Assembly: GCA_030998015.1 (NCBI GenBank)
Contig: JARWMV010000035.1
Coordinates: 62,001-126,000, forward strand
Direction: 5' to 3'
DNA from: Ceratorhiza oryzae-sativae
Lineage: Eukaryota > Basidiomycota > Agaricomycetes > Cantharellales > Ceratobasidiaceae
DNA length: 64,000 nt
Positions 1 through 10,256 of this stretch are shown here, piece after piece; the first letter of the stretch is position 1; every line of letters starts with the position of its first letter. A program made the position numbers and the translations under genes. The notes below the pieces were generated by a model. The model was not told the origin of the DNA. It did no database searches and saw only the letters and a list, made by a program, of their open reading frames with translations.

Positions 1-183
1 TATTTGGGACGTAGATTCTGCCCTTGTATCGTAGGAGTCCTTCATCCCATTCCCAATCTTTGACCTTCTCATTGTCATCTAGGGCTTTTAGCACTTTTGA
101 CAGGTGCTCATCCCCTGGGATCGCGTCCCTAATGAGTTGTTCCAGGTCGTGGTCTGGTGTGATTGCTTGTAACCACAGGGATT

Positions 184-2206
184 TTAATTCCAAAAATTGG
201 TTTTGTGCAAGTAGAGCTTGGCTCTCACCCCCCTCTTTAGGGATGTGTCTTGACAGCCTAGAGAGTATGTCTGCCCGGCCATTCTTTGCCCCTTCAATAT
301 ATAAAATTTTGAATTCGAATCTGGATAAAACTCATGCCACCTGTGACTCGACCATTCAGTGGCCGATTTGTCTTCCAATATTCCAAATTTTTGTGGTCAC
401 AGACAATGTTTACTGGGTGTTCGGCCCCCTCTAGCAAATGACGCCAGTGTTTAAGGGCCTTGATAATTGCCAGCATTTCTTTGTTGTAGATATCGTAGTT
501 CTCTCTGCTGGGACCATTGCCTTGGAGTAATAGGAAATTGGGTGGAGCATTCCGTCCTCTCCGTATTGCAATAATACGGCACCTGTGGCATAGCCTGAGG
601 CGTCGGTTTCCAAAATGAATGGTTTGTTGGGCTCTGGCTGAATTAGGAGGGGGGCTTCTTTTAATTTTTGCTTCAGCAGATTCCATGCCTGATCCCTTTC
701 TTCTGTCCATTCCCATTTTACGTCCTTTTTGACAAGTTCATAGAGACATTTTGTGATTTTCGAAAAGTCTTTTATGAAGTGTCTCAACCAATTTGCAAAC
801 CCCAACCCTTCCAGGACTTCGGTTGGGTTGGTAGGGGTTGGCCATTCAACAGCTTTTTCGACCTTGGCTGGGTCTACTTTAATTCCCTGTGGAGTCACTA
901 CTATTCCCAGGTAGTCGACTTCAGTGACATCGAAAACACATTTCTCCAAGGCGCAATATAGGCCAGCCTTTTGGAGGCAACGTAAGACTTCCTTGACATG
1001 TTCATCATGTTCTTCCTGGTTTTTGGAGAATACTAATATGTCGTCCATGTAAATTACAACGTAAATGCCTTCAATGTCCTGGAATTCTTCTCGGATCATG
1101 GCCATGAAGGTTCCTGGTGCATTCTTTTGGCCGAATTGCATAACTAGAGGCTCATACAGCCCATATTTGGTCTTGAAAGCAGCCTTCCATTCGTCTCCTT
1201 CCCGAATTCGTATGAGGTTGAAACCCCACTTTAGGTCAAACTTGGTGAATATCTTTGCCCCCCGCAAGGTTTCCACAATATCATTGATGCGTGGGAGTGG
1301 GTACACATTGGAAACAGTCATTTCGTTTAGCCGACGGTAGTCAATGCACATGCGCAGCTTCCCATTCTTTTTTTGACGAATATGACTGGGGATGCCATTG
1401 GTGACCTTGAGGGTCTGATATGCCCTGCTTTTAGTTGGCGATCCAAGGTTTTGCGCAATTCTGCATCTTCCTTGACACCCACGCTATATATGGGACCGTG
1501 CCTGCCTTGGCTTGGCATCTGGTTTTAGATCTATTTCCATATCCCACTTCCTATGGGGTGGTAATGGTTGGACGTCATCTTCTTCAGCGAATATTTTCTG
1601 GAATTCTTTATATTTTGTTGGGAGGGAGTCTAGGGAGTCCAGCTGAAGCTCCTTCGGTTCATTTGCTTGCACGTGCAAGGGTTTTGTGATGCAATGCTTC
1701 AGGCATATTGGCGAGTCGAACTTCATGTCCTTTCCATCCCAATCAATGTTAGGGTTATGGAATTTGAGCCATGACATGCCCAGGACTAAATCATTTTTGC
1801 TGACGTTCACAACATAAGCACTGAGGATTTCTCGGTGCTCTTGAATGCACAACTCAAAGGTGCAGTAGTGGGTCACAGACCCAGAATCTATCTCCCTTCC
1901 ATCGATTACCCTCAGTTTCTTGGGTGTTTTTAGGGCGACGGTAGGAATACGGTATTGCTTCACCAAATCTTCGTGTATAAATACTGACGTGGCCCCTGAA
2001 TCAATCATGGCCCATCCATTGAATTTTTTCATGTTATATGCAGATTTTCGTTCGGAGGTTATGCGCAGAGGGAATGCATGAAAGAAAAACTGTAGTTGTG
2101 ATTGGTTTCCTAACGACATACATTCCATTTCCATATTTTTATTTTCATTATGCGCATTTTGTAACATAGCGCCCAAGACCGCCCTCCTGGCACGGTTTGA
2201 GCTCAT
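184..2206 (-). pseudogene. Gypsy Pol: protease, reverse transcriptase and RNase H, multiply frameshifted
   Basis: The aspartic protease motif DSGAT lies in the 1484-2206 frame. Near 1500 the homology moves to frame 1327-1518, near 1370 (beside a run of T) to frame 431-1351, near 515 to frame 294-716, and near 370-300 to frame 184-378. RT carries the catalytic YMDD box plus the LPRIND and FTKFDL blocks. RNase H is seen as ETDASGYATGAVL and continues across the next frame. Domain order protease-RT-RNase H upstream of a missing integrase is gypsy-type. With four frame changes this copy cannot make Pol unless the breaks are sequencing errors. Confidence 0.85.
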
Positions 2207-3594
2207 TCTTTTACCGACTCATCGTCGGTTGTTTCTACATCCTCAACCACAGCCTCGTATCCTGACATTTTGGCCGAGGGACATTTGGCGGCGATATGGC
2301 CCCGTCCTCCACAGTTGTAGCAGGTGTTTGTCCCCTTTCCTTTTCCTGCACTATCCAGGTCCATTGCGTCTGGATCCTTCGCCTTTGGGGCCGCCGGCGG
2401 ATGGTTATCCTTCTTTATGTCTTTGAAGGACTCTTGTATGTTGGCATTACTGCCATCGTAACGGACGGTTGGAACAGTGAAGCCCTTTGCATTGGGGCCA
2501 ATGGCTACGATTTGACCTTTTACAGCCCTGCCATCTTTAATCTTGTATATGCGTTCCCCATTCTTGAATTTCTCCTTTTGGGGAGCGTTTTGGGGATTAT
2601 TTGTGGGCCTGCTAGTCAAAGCATTGTTGCTGCTGGACTTATTACCCCCATGGGATGTCCTCTTGCTGCCGAAGGAAATGAGGTGACGGTCAATTTCCAG
2701 GGCCCGCTGTGTGAGCTGGGCAAATGTCTTTGTGCGAGGATTGTAGTTCTGGGCCACCATGCTATCTGTTATGTCTGACGACAGGCCATCATAGAACTGA
2801 TCACGCATGGCGGCATCGTTGTAGTTGAGGCCTGTGGAATATAAGTTGAATAGGGTGAGGTAGTCCTGCACTGTCTTGGATTGTTTCAACTTCCGCCACT
2901 TGTTGCGGTTATTTTCGGTGCGGTTCAGATCCCCATATCGGGTAGTAAATTCTTGCCAGAATAAATTGGCATCGTGAAGCCAGGGTATCGTAGTTCCGGG
3001 GTTTAGGATTTCGAATTCCTCATACAAGTTAACCCATTCAGCTGCGGACCCTTCAAGATACGAGGTGATGAAGGCGACCACTTGGTCAGCCGAGTGCCCA
3101 CTCATGTTTGTGTTGATATATCGGGCGCATGCAATTCTGAATGAGATGGCGTCTTCCCTTTTTGTGCCATCGAATTTTTGAGGAGCGGCCATCTTAACCT
3201 TTGCAGTTGACCCTCCAGAGGGAGCGGGTGCTGTTGTTTGTGGTTGGGCTGTACTGGAAGAAGCTAGTACTTGAGCAGCGCCTGAGCCACTCATGGAGGT
3301 ATTGATTTGCGCTTCAATGCGCGTGATGGTGGTTTGGAGAATGGCTAACATTCCCACTAAGTTGTTGACATTGGTGGCTAGTCCGGCCACATCTGCATCC
3401 ATTTTTGTCTGATTCGTGGTAAGTTTGGCCTCGAGTGAATCTGTGTAGGTTTTATTATTGTGCTCGACGTCCCCAATATCATTTTGGAGATTATTGGTTC
3501 GCTCTCGCAGTTCGTCCATTGATCGAAGCATATAGATGACCTTATCTTCATCAGACATATTCGCCCAAGCAGGGGCAGGAGGTTGTGACGCCAT
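2203..3594 (-). CDS. Gypsy Gag (capsid/nucleocapsid) protein
   Basis: An intact 463-aa frame. An N-terminal coiled-coil-like stretch (residues about 15-95) is followed by a Ser/Thr/Ala-rich linker. The retrotransposon gag domain (about 135-300) includes FDGTKREDAISF and AAEWVNLYEEF, and near the C-terminus there is one CCHC zinc knuckle, CYNCGGRGHIAAKC. It would form the cytoplasmic virus-like particle and bind element RNA. Its stop codon overlaps the start of the protease frame as ATGA (2203-2206), so downstream translation could use termination-reinitiation. The gag frame is intact although pol is broken, so selection on or recent activity of gag may have outlasted pol, or the pol breaks are very recent. 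Confidence 0.88.
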   Translation of the reverse strand: MASQPPAPAWANMSDEDKVIYMLRSMDELRERTNNLQNDIGDVEHNNKTYTDSLEAKLTTNQTKMDADVAGLATNVNNLVGMLAILQTTITRIEAQINTSMSGSGAAQVLASSSTAQPQTTAPAPSGGSTAKVKMAAPQKFDGTKREDAISFRIACARYINTNMSGHSADQVVAFITSYLEGSAAEWVNLYEEFEILNPGTTIPWLHDANLFWQEFTTRYGDLNRTENNRNKWRKLKQSKTVQDYLTLFNLYSTGLNYNDAAMRDQFYDGLSSDITDSMVAQNYNPRTKTFAQLTQRALEIDRHLISFGSKRTSHGGNKSSSNNALTSRPTNNPQNAPQKEKFKNGERIYKIKDGRAVKGQIVAIGPNAKGFTVPTVRYDGSNANIQESFKDIKKDNHPPAAPKAKDPDAMDLDSAGKGKGTNTCYNCGGRGHIAAKCPSAKMSGYEAVVEDVETTDDESVKE

Positions 3595-3619
3595 TTCAGA
3601 GAAGGTTTTGATAAGATTT

Positions 3620-4626
3620 TTAAAGGCGACGGAGACGGTAAGGAAGTACAGGGAATTGAGAGTTGTTCTGGTAATAGAGGACTTCCGTTCCCCTCACAAG
3701 TCTATAAATTTCGAAGTTCCCGATTCCCGCGAACCTCAGCCAGGTATCGTCCAAGTCCCAGCTTTTGGTGTCCTGACAACGATATGGATACTCCACCCTC
3801 CTTAGTTTAATTTGGTCCCGAAGGAGAGATTCCTTGGGAATGATTGATTTGGGCTGCCGGAAGGGGTGCTTCTTCCTGAATTGGCGAGCTCGTGCCACTT
3901 AGAAAGGTGGGGTGAGGGAGGTCTGACGGTGTTGAGAAGACGGGGAAGGCGTACTCGTGGGGTTCAATTGTTTCTCGGACTATGGCTTCTAGTCTGAGAT
4001 GGTCTTGGAGGAGGGATAGGTAATCCTCCTGGTGTTCGCGCAAACGCTCGGTTAAATATGCGCAACGGGCCTCGGCTTCGTGAAGTTTTTCACGGGTTTC
4101 TTCGTACTTATTCCGGTAATAACGGTACCTGTCTTGGAAGTTTTCGATTGTATTTAGCAGGTGACGAAGAAGCTGTTGGCCAAGGTTCTCCAGCTTATAG
4201 CTGGTTGCGGGGGATGGTGTAGTAATAAAGGAATTTGTCCTTCTTAGGACAATAAGGGCAGCGCGCTGGGAAGGTGGCTCCGTTTGCCCGATGGCAAATT
4301 CTGCACTCGGGGGCACCTGGCTCAGTGACAAAGGCTTGTTGGGCACATCCGACTTTCTGGGGGTGGACTTTGATGATTACTACTCGGTTGAAATCGATGT
4401 GCCCGGCTTCTTCAAGGATACTTTCGACCGAGTTAAGGGTGAAGCAGTGGATCGACAGGTGTCCGAACCACCCACACAGACGGCAGCGCTGGTCTTCTGT
4501 AAAAGGTTGTGCCACTTGAGGGCCGTGCGTTCCGTTAGAGACGTACTCGAGCAAGAGCAAGATAAAAGAAAAAAATAGACCCTTTCCCGAGTCTATTGGA
4601 ATAGGAAGGTGACCTCCGTTGCTCAA
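3620..4626 (-). CDS. Retroelement upstream ORF: Cys-rich domain plus coiled coil, frame-broken
   Basis: Between the LTR and Gag lie three overlapping minus-strand reading frames: 4195-4626, 3807-4346 and 3620-3898. The first carries CxxC/HxxxC pairs (CRLCGWFGHLSIHC, then CRIC and CPYC), looking like two zinc-binding knuckles. The second is rich in Glu, Arg and Leu in heptad spacing, around the segment DRYRYYRNKYEETREKL, and should form a coiled coil. The frames pass into each other in the shared stretch 4195-4346, so they were probably one protein before an indel. I do not know its function. A nucleic-acid-binding accessory protein is an inference from the Cys/His pattern alone. Confidence 0.5.
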
Positions 4627-4640
4627 CTACTTAAGGGCAA

Positions 4641-5258
4641 TGAGCGACCCCACCTCTTGTTGACGAAAGAGATTAGAGAACCGAAGCTTGTTACGACGTG
4701 TGAGGGACCTGACTATGCAAGGTTTCACAGAGGCGCGTATAGGGCAACGATATCTTGTGGCTGTGGATAGGTGGAGTGGGATTGGGGAAGGCAACGAGGA
4801 GTTATCTTGAGACGACGCCGACGGCGTTCCAAACGTATCCCAGACGACACTGAGACTTACGATTGTCAAGAACTTGACCTGATGTCGACGACGACAAGTC
4901 AGGCAACGAGGAAAATAGTAAGAAAATAAAAGAACTTGTATTCGACGAGAGGTCAAGTTCTTGAGGAGTCCTCTGCGAACTTGACCTGGTTTATATACAT
5001 AGTACAAGCCACATCATAACAAACAAGTCCGTACAGTGAGTCACGACAGATAAGAGATAGAAGCAGTAGAAGCGACTGCGGAACTGCGGAATTTCACATC
5101 AGAGTTGAAATACATCTTGGTTACCGGTCCGGATCATTCCCTGAGTCACATGATACAGATATACCATAAAAGGCAAGTATGTTTTGAAGATGATCTCATA
5201 AAATGTAGAAAATCGAGAAAATATTGTAGAGTGGATGTATGCGTGTCAGTTCGTGACA
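4641..5258 (-). repeat. 5' LTR of the gypsy element (inner boundary uncertain)
   Basis: The outer end begins TGTCACGAAC on the minus strand at 5258, abutting interrupted copia sequence. A minus-strand TATA box (TATATAAA, complement of 4990-4997) lies about 260 bases inside, fitting a U3 promoter. The inner end is tentatively placed at 4641, where a TG on the plus strand would be the CA terminus. No clear TGG primer-binding site follows, so either the boundary is wrong or priming is not by a standard tRNA end. A second LTR-like start, TGTCGTGAC, occurs at 5048, so a composite of two LTR fragments is possible. Confidence 0.45.
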
Positions 5259-6131
5259 GCCACGCAGTACTTTGCGACGATTGATGACCTTGTAAACGTT
5301 TTGTTTCTGCAGCTGTTTGAATTCGGCGTCTAGGGCGGCGATCCAGTCTTCATGGCGGTCAGATCGAAGAGCATCCGACCATCTAGGAGAGTTGGAGTCA
5401 ACTAGGTCAGGTTGGGCAAGCGAGGTGAAATGTTTGGCAGCCCAGGCGTTGTAGCATGGCATGTCGTCGTCGCGATTAGAGCTAGTGCAAGAAAACAGTT
5501 GTGTATGCGCTCGGGTAGCTGTGAGCGATACGCGTGGTCCCCAATAGTAGTTGTATCGACGCAATAGACTTCGTCAGGGTCGCGTATGTAAGAACCGGAG
5601 CGTGTATGCATATCGTCGAGTGCCTGGAGCCAGAGTACACGTTTGGGTTTGGATTTCTCGTTGAGCTGTTCGTGATAGTAAGGATTTTCGCCAGCGCGCG
5701 CCTGTGTTCTCGTAGTACGGTGAGTTATGCCGGGGATAGTGCGATTGGAGGGTTCGGATGTGGTAGGCGCGGCAGCGGGTCGATGCGAATGCTCAGTGGG
5801 CTCGACGGTAGCAGTAGGAATGTGTGCGGTAGGTGTGGGATCAGGTTGCGACGATATGGAGGGCTCCCCATGAGCCTGGTTGGTCGAGTCTTGGGGCTGA
5901 GTGGTTGTATGCGCCGGTTGCAGCGCTTCAGGGCCAATGCCCATCTCCCCCTCACTCGGCGCGAAGACTTGAATCCATTTTTCGTCCAATAGGCTGTCGG
6001 GTTCTTCGGATGACGCGATAGGGGCTGGTGATTCGAATGAGATTGGATCAGGGAGGTGGCACGGGAAATAGACGTTGCGCGACGTGCGGATAGCGCGATC
6101 GGGCCACGCGAGGTAGTGCCAAACCCCGCCA
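5259..6131 (-). pseudogene. Copia integrase C-terminus, linker and start of RT
   Basis: After the solo LTR the copia frame resumes with a stretch containing WHYLAWPDRAIRTSRNVYF, the usual integrase C-terminal/linker end. It runs through a long Pro/Thr/Ser-rich linker (frame 5402-5989) into the beginning of the RT domain (frame 5196-5564). That contains DWIAALDAEFKQLQKQNV, the first conserved block of copia RT. The frame changes near 5550. RT sequence stops at 5259, where the gypsy LTR starts, so palm and catalytic residues are absent from this window. Confidence 0.75.
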
Positions 6132-6709
6132 TGTTATGACCCGCCTAGCAGACATAACCTAACAACCAAATATTGTACAGATTTATGGCATTTTTCCTGA
6201 AGCGGAACAAACCATAAACAGGATCACGTGATCTCGGCGCTTACCTAACGATTAAGCGCCCGTGGTTACCCTGAACTCGCTCCAGCGTTTCTCTCCCATG
6301 TTACCTGGAGCGAGGAGCGAGTTGTCACGTGACCTCGGCGCTTATTCAGCGATTAAGCGCCAGGTGCTTAAGTCCAAAAAGGTCACATGACCCTCGGACC
6401 TCGCGCGGCTCTATAAGCTTCGGAGCCGCACAAACTTAAGACAAACAATTACCTAACCCATAGTACTGTACATAACCTATACCTACTGCGGAGTGTGCTT
6501 AGATAATACGTCCGCAGCCACCACAGCCACAGGTATATATAAGGAGGATAAAGCAAGACCGGATGCCTCAGCTTGCTTTATCTCGTCAACCACCATAGAC
6601 CATAGCAAACACTGTAACTAGAACACTCAATACATACCGCATAGCACCAAACCGTCAACGCAGCCACTACTTAAGTGCTCCACAAGGGAGCCTCCAGAGG
6701 GTCACGACA
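6132..6709 (+). mobile_element. Solo LTR with 5-bp target-site duplication
   Basis: A 578-bp insertion sits inside the copia integrase frame. It starts TGTTATGACCC and ends GGGTCACGACA, an imperfect inverted terminal pair. It is flanked by direct repeats CGCCA at 6127-6131 and 6710-6714, and the copia reading frame continues on either side once the insert and one CGCCA are ignored. A TATA box (TATATATAAGG, 6534-6544) indicates plus orientation. It is followed by a perfect 11-bp hairpin (6547-6557 with 6572-6582). Two related blocks, each CACGTG followed by a palindromic GGCGCTTA...TAAGCGCC, lie at 6225-6260 and 6326-6361. No coding sequence is present, as expected after LTR-LTR recombination. 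Confidence 0.88.
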
Positions 6710-8576
6710 CGCCAGAGTTCCTGTCGATCCCTGTGAAAATCGCGCGGCGGGTCTTGGCCTCGAGCTTTGAGTGGCCTTTGTTTTGAATGAGGACGTGGCA
6801 TGTTGTGCCGAACAGTTGAAAGTACGACATGTCGATAGGCTTGTTGAACATTTTGATTTGGGGGATGTGCCATTCTCCTCGGATTTTGTGTGGCATATTG
6901 TTGCCTATAAGGTTTGCATAGGCAACTGCTTCTTGCCAAAGAAAGAGTTTTCCACGAGTATTCGAATGACCATGTATCATGGCGCGAGAGCGTTCAGCTA
7001 AGGTACGATGGGCGCGTTCGGCAGGACCGTTTTGTGCGGACGAATAGGGCGCTGTGGTAGTAATTTCAGTCCCGGTTTTGTCGCAGAACTCGCGTAAGCG
7101 GCAGTTGATGAGCTCTTTGCTGTTATCGAAATGTATGCACTTGATTTCGCGGCCTTTCTGAGTGCGAATGAAATTTGCAAGCGCGATGTAGCGATCGACA
7201 GCTTCGCTTTTGTCGCGCATGAAGTTGACAAACGTAAATCGGGTGGCTGCGTCAACGAATACTATGTAGTAGCGGTTACCTTGGATCGAGTTTATCGATG
7301 CTGGGCCCCAGACATCCGAGTAAATGAGATCGGCGATCTTGCGAGGGGTTTCGATGGCGATAGTACTGAAAGGACGCGCATGAGATTTGCCTTGTACACA
7401 CCCTAGGCAATCGAAATTTGGGTCGAGCAGGACTGATTTAGCAATTTCGAGACCGCGAGCAAGGTTGCTGTTCTTGAGGCGAATGATGTTTCGCGGGTCT
7501 GTATGCGCGAGTATTATGTGCCAATCGCGTAGAGGGCGCGCAATGTATGCGTGTTGACACAGGTCTGTAGTAGCCATGAGGTACCAGGAGTTTCCGGTTC
7601 GGCGTTCACCAATCTTCTTGGCTAGCGTGAAGAGCCATTGATTGTTGGGGCTGATTTCGTCGAAGAAAGCGATTGTGTCGCGGGTCACGTGAGCAGAGTG
7701 ATGAGGATATTTGTCGGTCCAAGAGGATAGTGATAAAAGGTTGACCAGCGAGTTTTCGACGAGGGCAACGTTTGTAAAGTATATGCGGCCGTCAGGTGAT
7801 CCGTACTGAGGCTTGTTGTTAATGACCCGAGGCACGCGCGCGTACGTGTGCAAAGTGATTTCGCCGAAACCCGAAATGGTGGCTGTGCCGCCGATGCCCT
7901 GGATTGTCAATGACATCGGAATAAAATTGGTTAAATGCTCGCGCCGGTTGGTAACGTGGCAGGATGCGCCGGAGTCGATGATCCAGGTGTCGTCTAGACC
8001 GATGCCGAATTGGGTGTTGTTCTGAAAAGAGAAGGAGAAATGTTTGAAGTTTTCGGCAAAATATCGCTGAATGCACGTTGGTAGATCTTCGAATGCAGGT
8101 GGATTTGGAGTAGTAAGGAGTTCTTGGGTAATCAGCGCGCAAGAAGATTGTTGGTTCGAGCTGGGTGTATGCGTCGTAGTAGCGCGCGTGAAACAAAAAG
8201 CATAGGCAAAGTCTGAAGACGATATAAAATTTGCGCGCTCGCCATTGTTGCCGTTATCTTGGCCGTTGCGACGCTGGCCGTTATCGCCGTTGTTGCCATT
8301 GTTATGCGCGTTGTCGCGGCGATTGTTGCGTCCGCCGGTATTAGCGTGCCCGGTACCGCGGCCTCGGCTAGATCCTCGGCGACTGTTCGCGGTATGTCCG
8401 CCTCTATGTCCTCCTCCCCCGGGTTTACGGCAGTCAGCCTTCTTGTGACCGGGGATGCCACAATTATGGCATATAATCTCAATTACGGCGGAAACATGGC
8501 GATTTGGGGTGCCTCGGCGATTCCCGGGGACTTGGCGATTACGCGCGAAGAAAGATTTTTCGCTGGCGACTGACTT
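6710..8576 (-). CDS. Copia zinc knuckle, protease and integrase (cut by solo LTR)
   Basis: This continues in the same frame as Gag after one TGA codon. Motifs in order: CCHC knuckle CHNCGIPGHKKADC (about 8440-8475), a Gly/Asn/Arg-rich tail, and the protease active site WIIDSGASCHVTN (about 7960-8000). Next come the integrase HHCC zinc finger (WHIILAHT ... CLGC) and the integrase core with DD35E residues in YSDVWGP, IHFDNS and NGPAERAHRTL. The open frame ends just inside the solo LTR at 6702. Before that insertion the integrase would have run on into 6131. It would process and insert element cDNA. The intact catalytic triad suggests decay by insertion rather than gradual drift. Confidence 0.85.
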
Positions 8577-9701
8577 TCAGCAATGATATTCGGCGAGTAG
8601 ACGGGATTGAATGTCGATAGATAGCTTGGAACCATCGGTATCGCCAGATTCAGGGCGTTGAGGGATGACTGAGACGAGTACCTGCCAGGATTCAGGCAGC
8701 GAGACTAAGAGTTGCCGAACAAATTCGATTTCTTTGAGTTGATCCAATGATTCGGCGAGGAGCGCAATGTTGAGATCGTTAAATATCTTGCGTAACTCCT
8801 TTATATGCACCTCTAAGTTGTCCCCTTCGTTCATGTGTAGCGAAGTAAAGTGGTTTCGGAGCATAGTCATTGCAGCGACGCCTAGGGACTGGTATTGGTT
8901 CCTGAGTATGGCCCAAGCGTTGGCAACAGAGGTTTTGCGGGCGACATGGATCATAGGGCCGGTGTCAACACGGCGACGTAAAGCACCTAGTGCGGTAGTG
9001 TTCTTTTTGTCCCAAGCAGGTTGGTCGTTCGGATTGCTAGGTCGAGGGGTAGAGCCGCTGACAATGTCCCATACATCGACCTCTTGAAACATATCTTGCA
9101 TTTGTATGCGCCAGACTTGATAGTCGTCCTGGCCTTGGAGCTTGGCAATCGCATAGTTCTTGTCGGCGATGACTAGCATGGGGGCGTTGGGCGTGCCTTT
9201 GGATGATGACGCCATAGTAGCAGGCTGAGCAGTAGCGGCAGCGGCAGTGACAGTAGATGAAGGAGCAGGCGCGATAGGTAGCGCGGGGGCGATGGGTTCG
9301 GTGGGCGACAGTAAGCCGATCTGGGCAAACGACAATAGGTATAGGCGGTCGTCAAGAGATAGACGTTCGACGCCTGTCTGTGTATGCGCCCCTAGTAGTG
9401 CTTCGTATAGGCTGAGTTGATCGCTAGTGAATTGGTATTCTGTGGTGCCGAGTTGTAACGAGTAAAGCTGATCGTGGAGATCGCGTTTGACAGTATCGAG
9501 GGTGGACGCGTTTGAGGGCGATGGCGGTAGCGCAACGTCGAAGGGCGCTGGATTGAGTGTGAAGTCAGCGAATTCGTCTGTAACGCCAGTAGCGTTGAGG
9601 AAATCTTGTACTTGGCGATCCGATGAAGTTGGCGACGAGTGAGGTGATAGACGCGGTGATTGAGCAGGCGTAGATAACTGAGGATTCGACAGGGTGGGCA
9701 A
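8577..9701 (-). CDS. Copia Gag polyprotein N-terminal part
   Basis: A 374-aa frame begins with a Pro/Ser/Thr-rich region. A UBN2-type copia gag domain follows: DDYQVWRIQMQDMF, AWAILRNQYQS, HIKELRKIFNDL, VSLPESW. It ends at a single TGA (8577-8579). The same frame continues downstream without a break into the zinc knuckle, so the stop is either a point mutation or a read-through signal separating Gag from Gag-Pol. Copia elements usually keep Gag and Pol in one frame, so a nonsense mutation is the simpler reading. The start ATG at 9701 is the first in frame after the LTR. Confidence 0.83.
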   Translation of the reverse strand: MPTLSNPQLSTPAQSPRLSPHSSPTSSDRQVQDFLNATGVTDEFADFTLNPAPFDVALPPSPSNASTLDTVKRDLHDQLYSLQLGTTEYQFTSDQLSLYEALLGAHTQTGVERLSLDDRLYLLSFAQIGLLSPTEPIAPALPIAPAPSSTVTAAAATAQPATMASSSKGTPNAPMLVIADKNYAIAKLQGQDDYQVWRIQMQDMFQEVDVWDIVSGSTPRPSNPNDQPAWDKKNTTALGALRRRVDTGPMIHVARKTSVANAWAILRNQYQSLGVAAMTMLRNHFTSLHMNEGDNLEVHIKELRKIFNDLNIALLAESLDQLKEIEFVRQLLVSLPESWQVLVSVIPQRPESGDTDGSKLSIDIQSRLLAEYHC

Positions 9702-9735
9702 CCGGTGAGCTCAATAACGAGCGGGGCTCATAACC

Positions 9736-10185
9736 TGTTGAAGCGCAGTGAGTAAATGCGCTCCAATGTATGACTTAGCGCAGTGAGACGAAGCGGATTG
9801 AGCCCGCTAGAGATGAGTGGGGAGAACGTCGCTGTCGATCGAGCGACTTGTACATTCGTTTATATAGAATACAACGGATAAATCCAGGCGGTACATCGGC
9901 GTGTATACGAGAGAAAGAAAGTACAAACGGAGATAAAACACATAATGTCGGACGCGAGACAAAGGAAAGGTAAAATATCGATATATGCTCGATATATGCA
10001 CGGAATCGTTCAACACGGGCTGGTGTGATCGTACAGAAGCTGAGACTGGGATCCGAAGCGAGAAGGATCGCGCCAAATAGTGCTGCTGACAATTCCCTAA
10101 GAATCCCATTGCGGACAGACAATAGGCCCTGACGACCCGTTTGATCCAACTCTGGTCACGATGAGCCAGGATAGCGTTCATAAAC
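9736..10185 (-). repeat. Copia 5' LTR (boundaries inferred)
   Basis: The inner end is placed where the minus strand reads CTTCAACA followed by GGTTATGAGC, resembling the primer-binding region found next to copia LTRs. The outer end is at TGTTTATGAACG (minus strand from 10185), giving TG...CA termini and about 450 bp. A minus-strand TATA box (TATATAAA, complement of 9859-9866) lies within. The partner LTR is outside the window, so the ends cannot be confirmed by comparison. Confidence 0.5.
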
Positions 10186-10230
10186 ACTAACGTTTCGAGT
10201 TCAGCAAAACGAGGAACTCATAGAAATCAA

Positions 10231-10256
10231 ATATATAATATATATATATATTGTAT
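10231..10256. repeat. AT microsatellite
   Basis: A short run of alternating A and T flanks the outer side of the copia LTR. Nothing else is recognisable between 10186 and 10590. Confidence 0.7.

Larger units (their letters stand above)
1..5258 (-). mobile_element. Ty3/gypsy LTR retrotransposon, degenerate, truncated by the window edge
   Basis: A minus-strand element reads, from high to low coordinate: LTR-like region, an upstream ORF with Cys-rich and coiled-coil parts, Gag, then protease, reverse transcriptase and RNase H in gypsy order. The integrase and 3' LTR would lie left of position 1. Its outer edge is placed at 5258, where copia coding sequence stops and minus-strand sequence starting TGTCACGAAC begins, a typical LTR start. 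The adjacent GTGGC (5259-5263) is the candidate target-site copy, testable only with the other end. Pol is broken by at least four frameshifts, so this copy is not autonomous. The insertion splits the copia RT, so it is younger than the copia element. Confidence 0.85.
5259..10185 (-). mobile_element. Ty1/copia retrotransposon, nested-in by a gypsy element and a solo LTR
   Basis: The order on the minus strand is LTR (about 10185-9736), Gag, zinc knuckle, protease, integrase, start of RT. Integrase before RT is the copia arrangement. The element is interrupted at 6132-6709 by a solo LTR and at 5258 by the gypsy element, so the rest of its RT, RNase H and 3' LTR should lie left of the window. 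Gag to integrase is one continuous frame apart from a single TGA, so this was probably functional fairly recently. Other lesions are a frameshift near 5550 and the two insertions. Confidence 0.85.

Noticed and set aside
5402..6132. Independent Pro/Ser-rich host gene
   Set aside because: It continues the copia integrase-RT frame across the solo LTR and is the usual variable linker.
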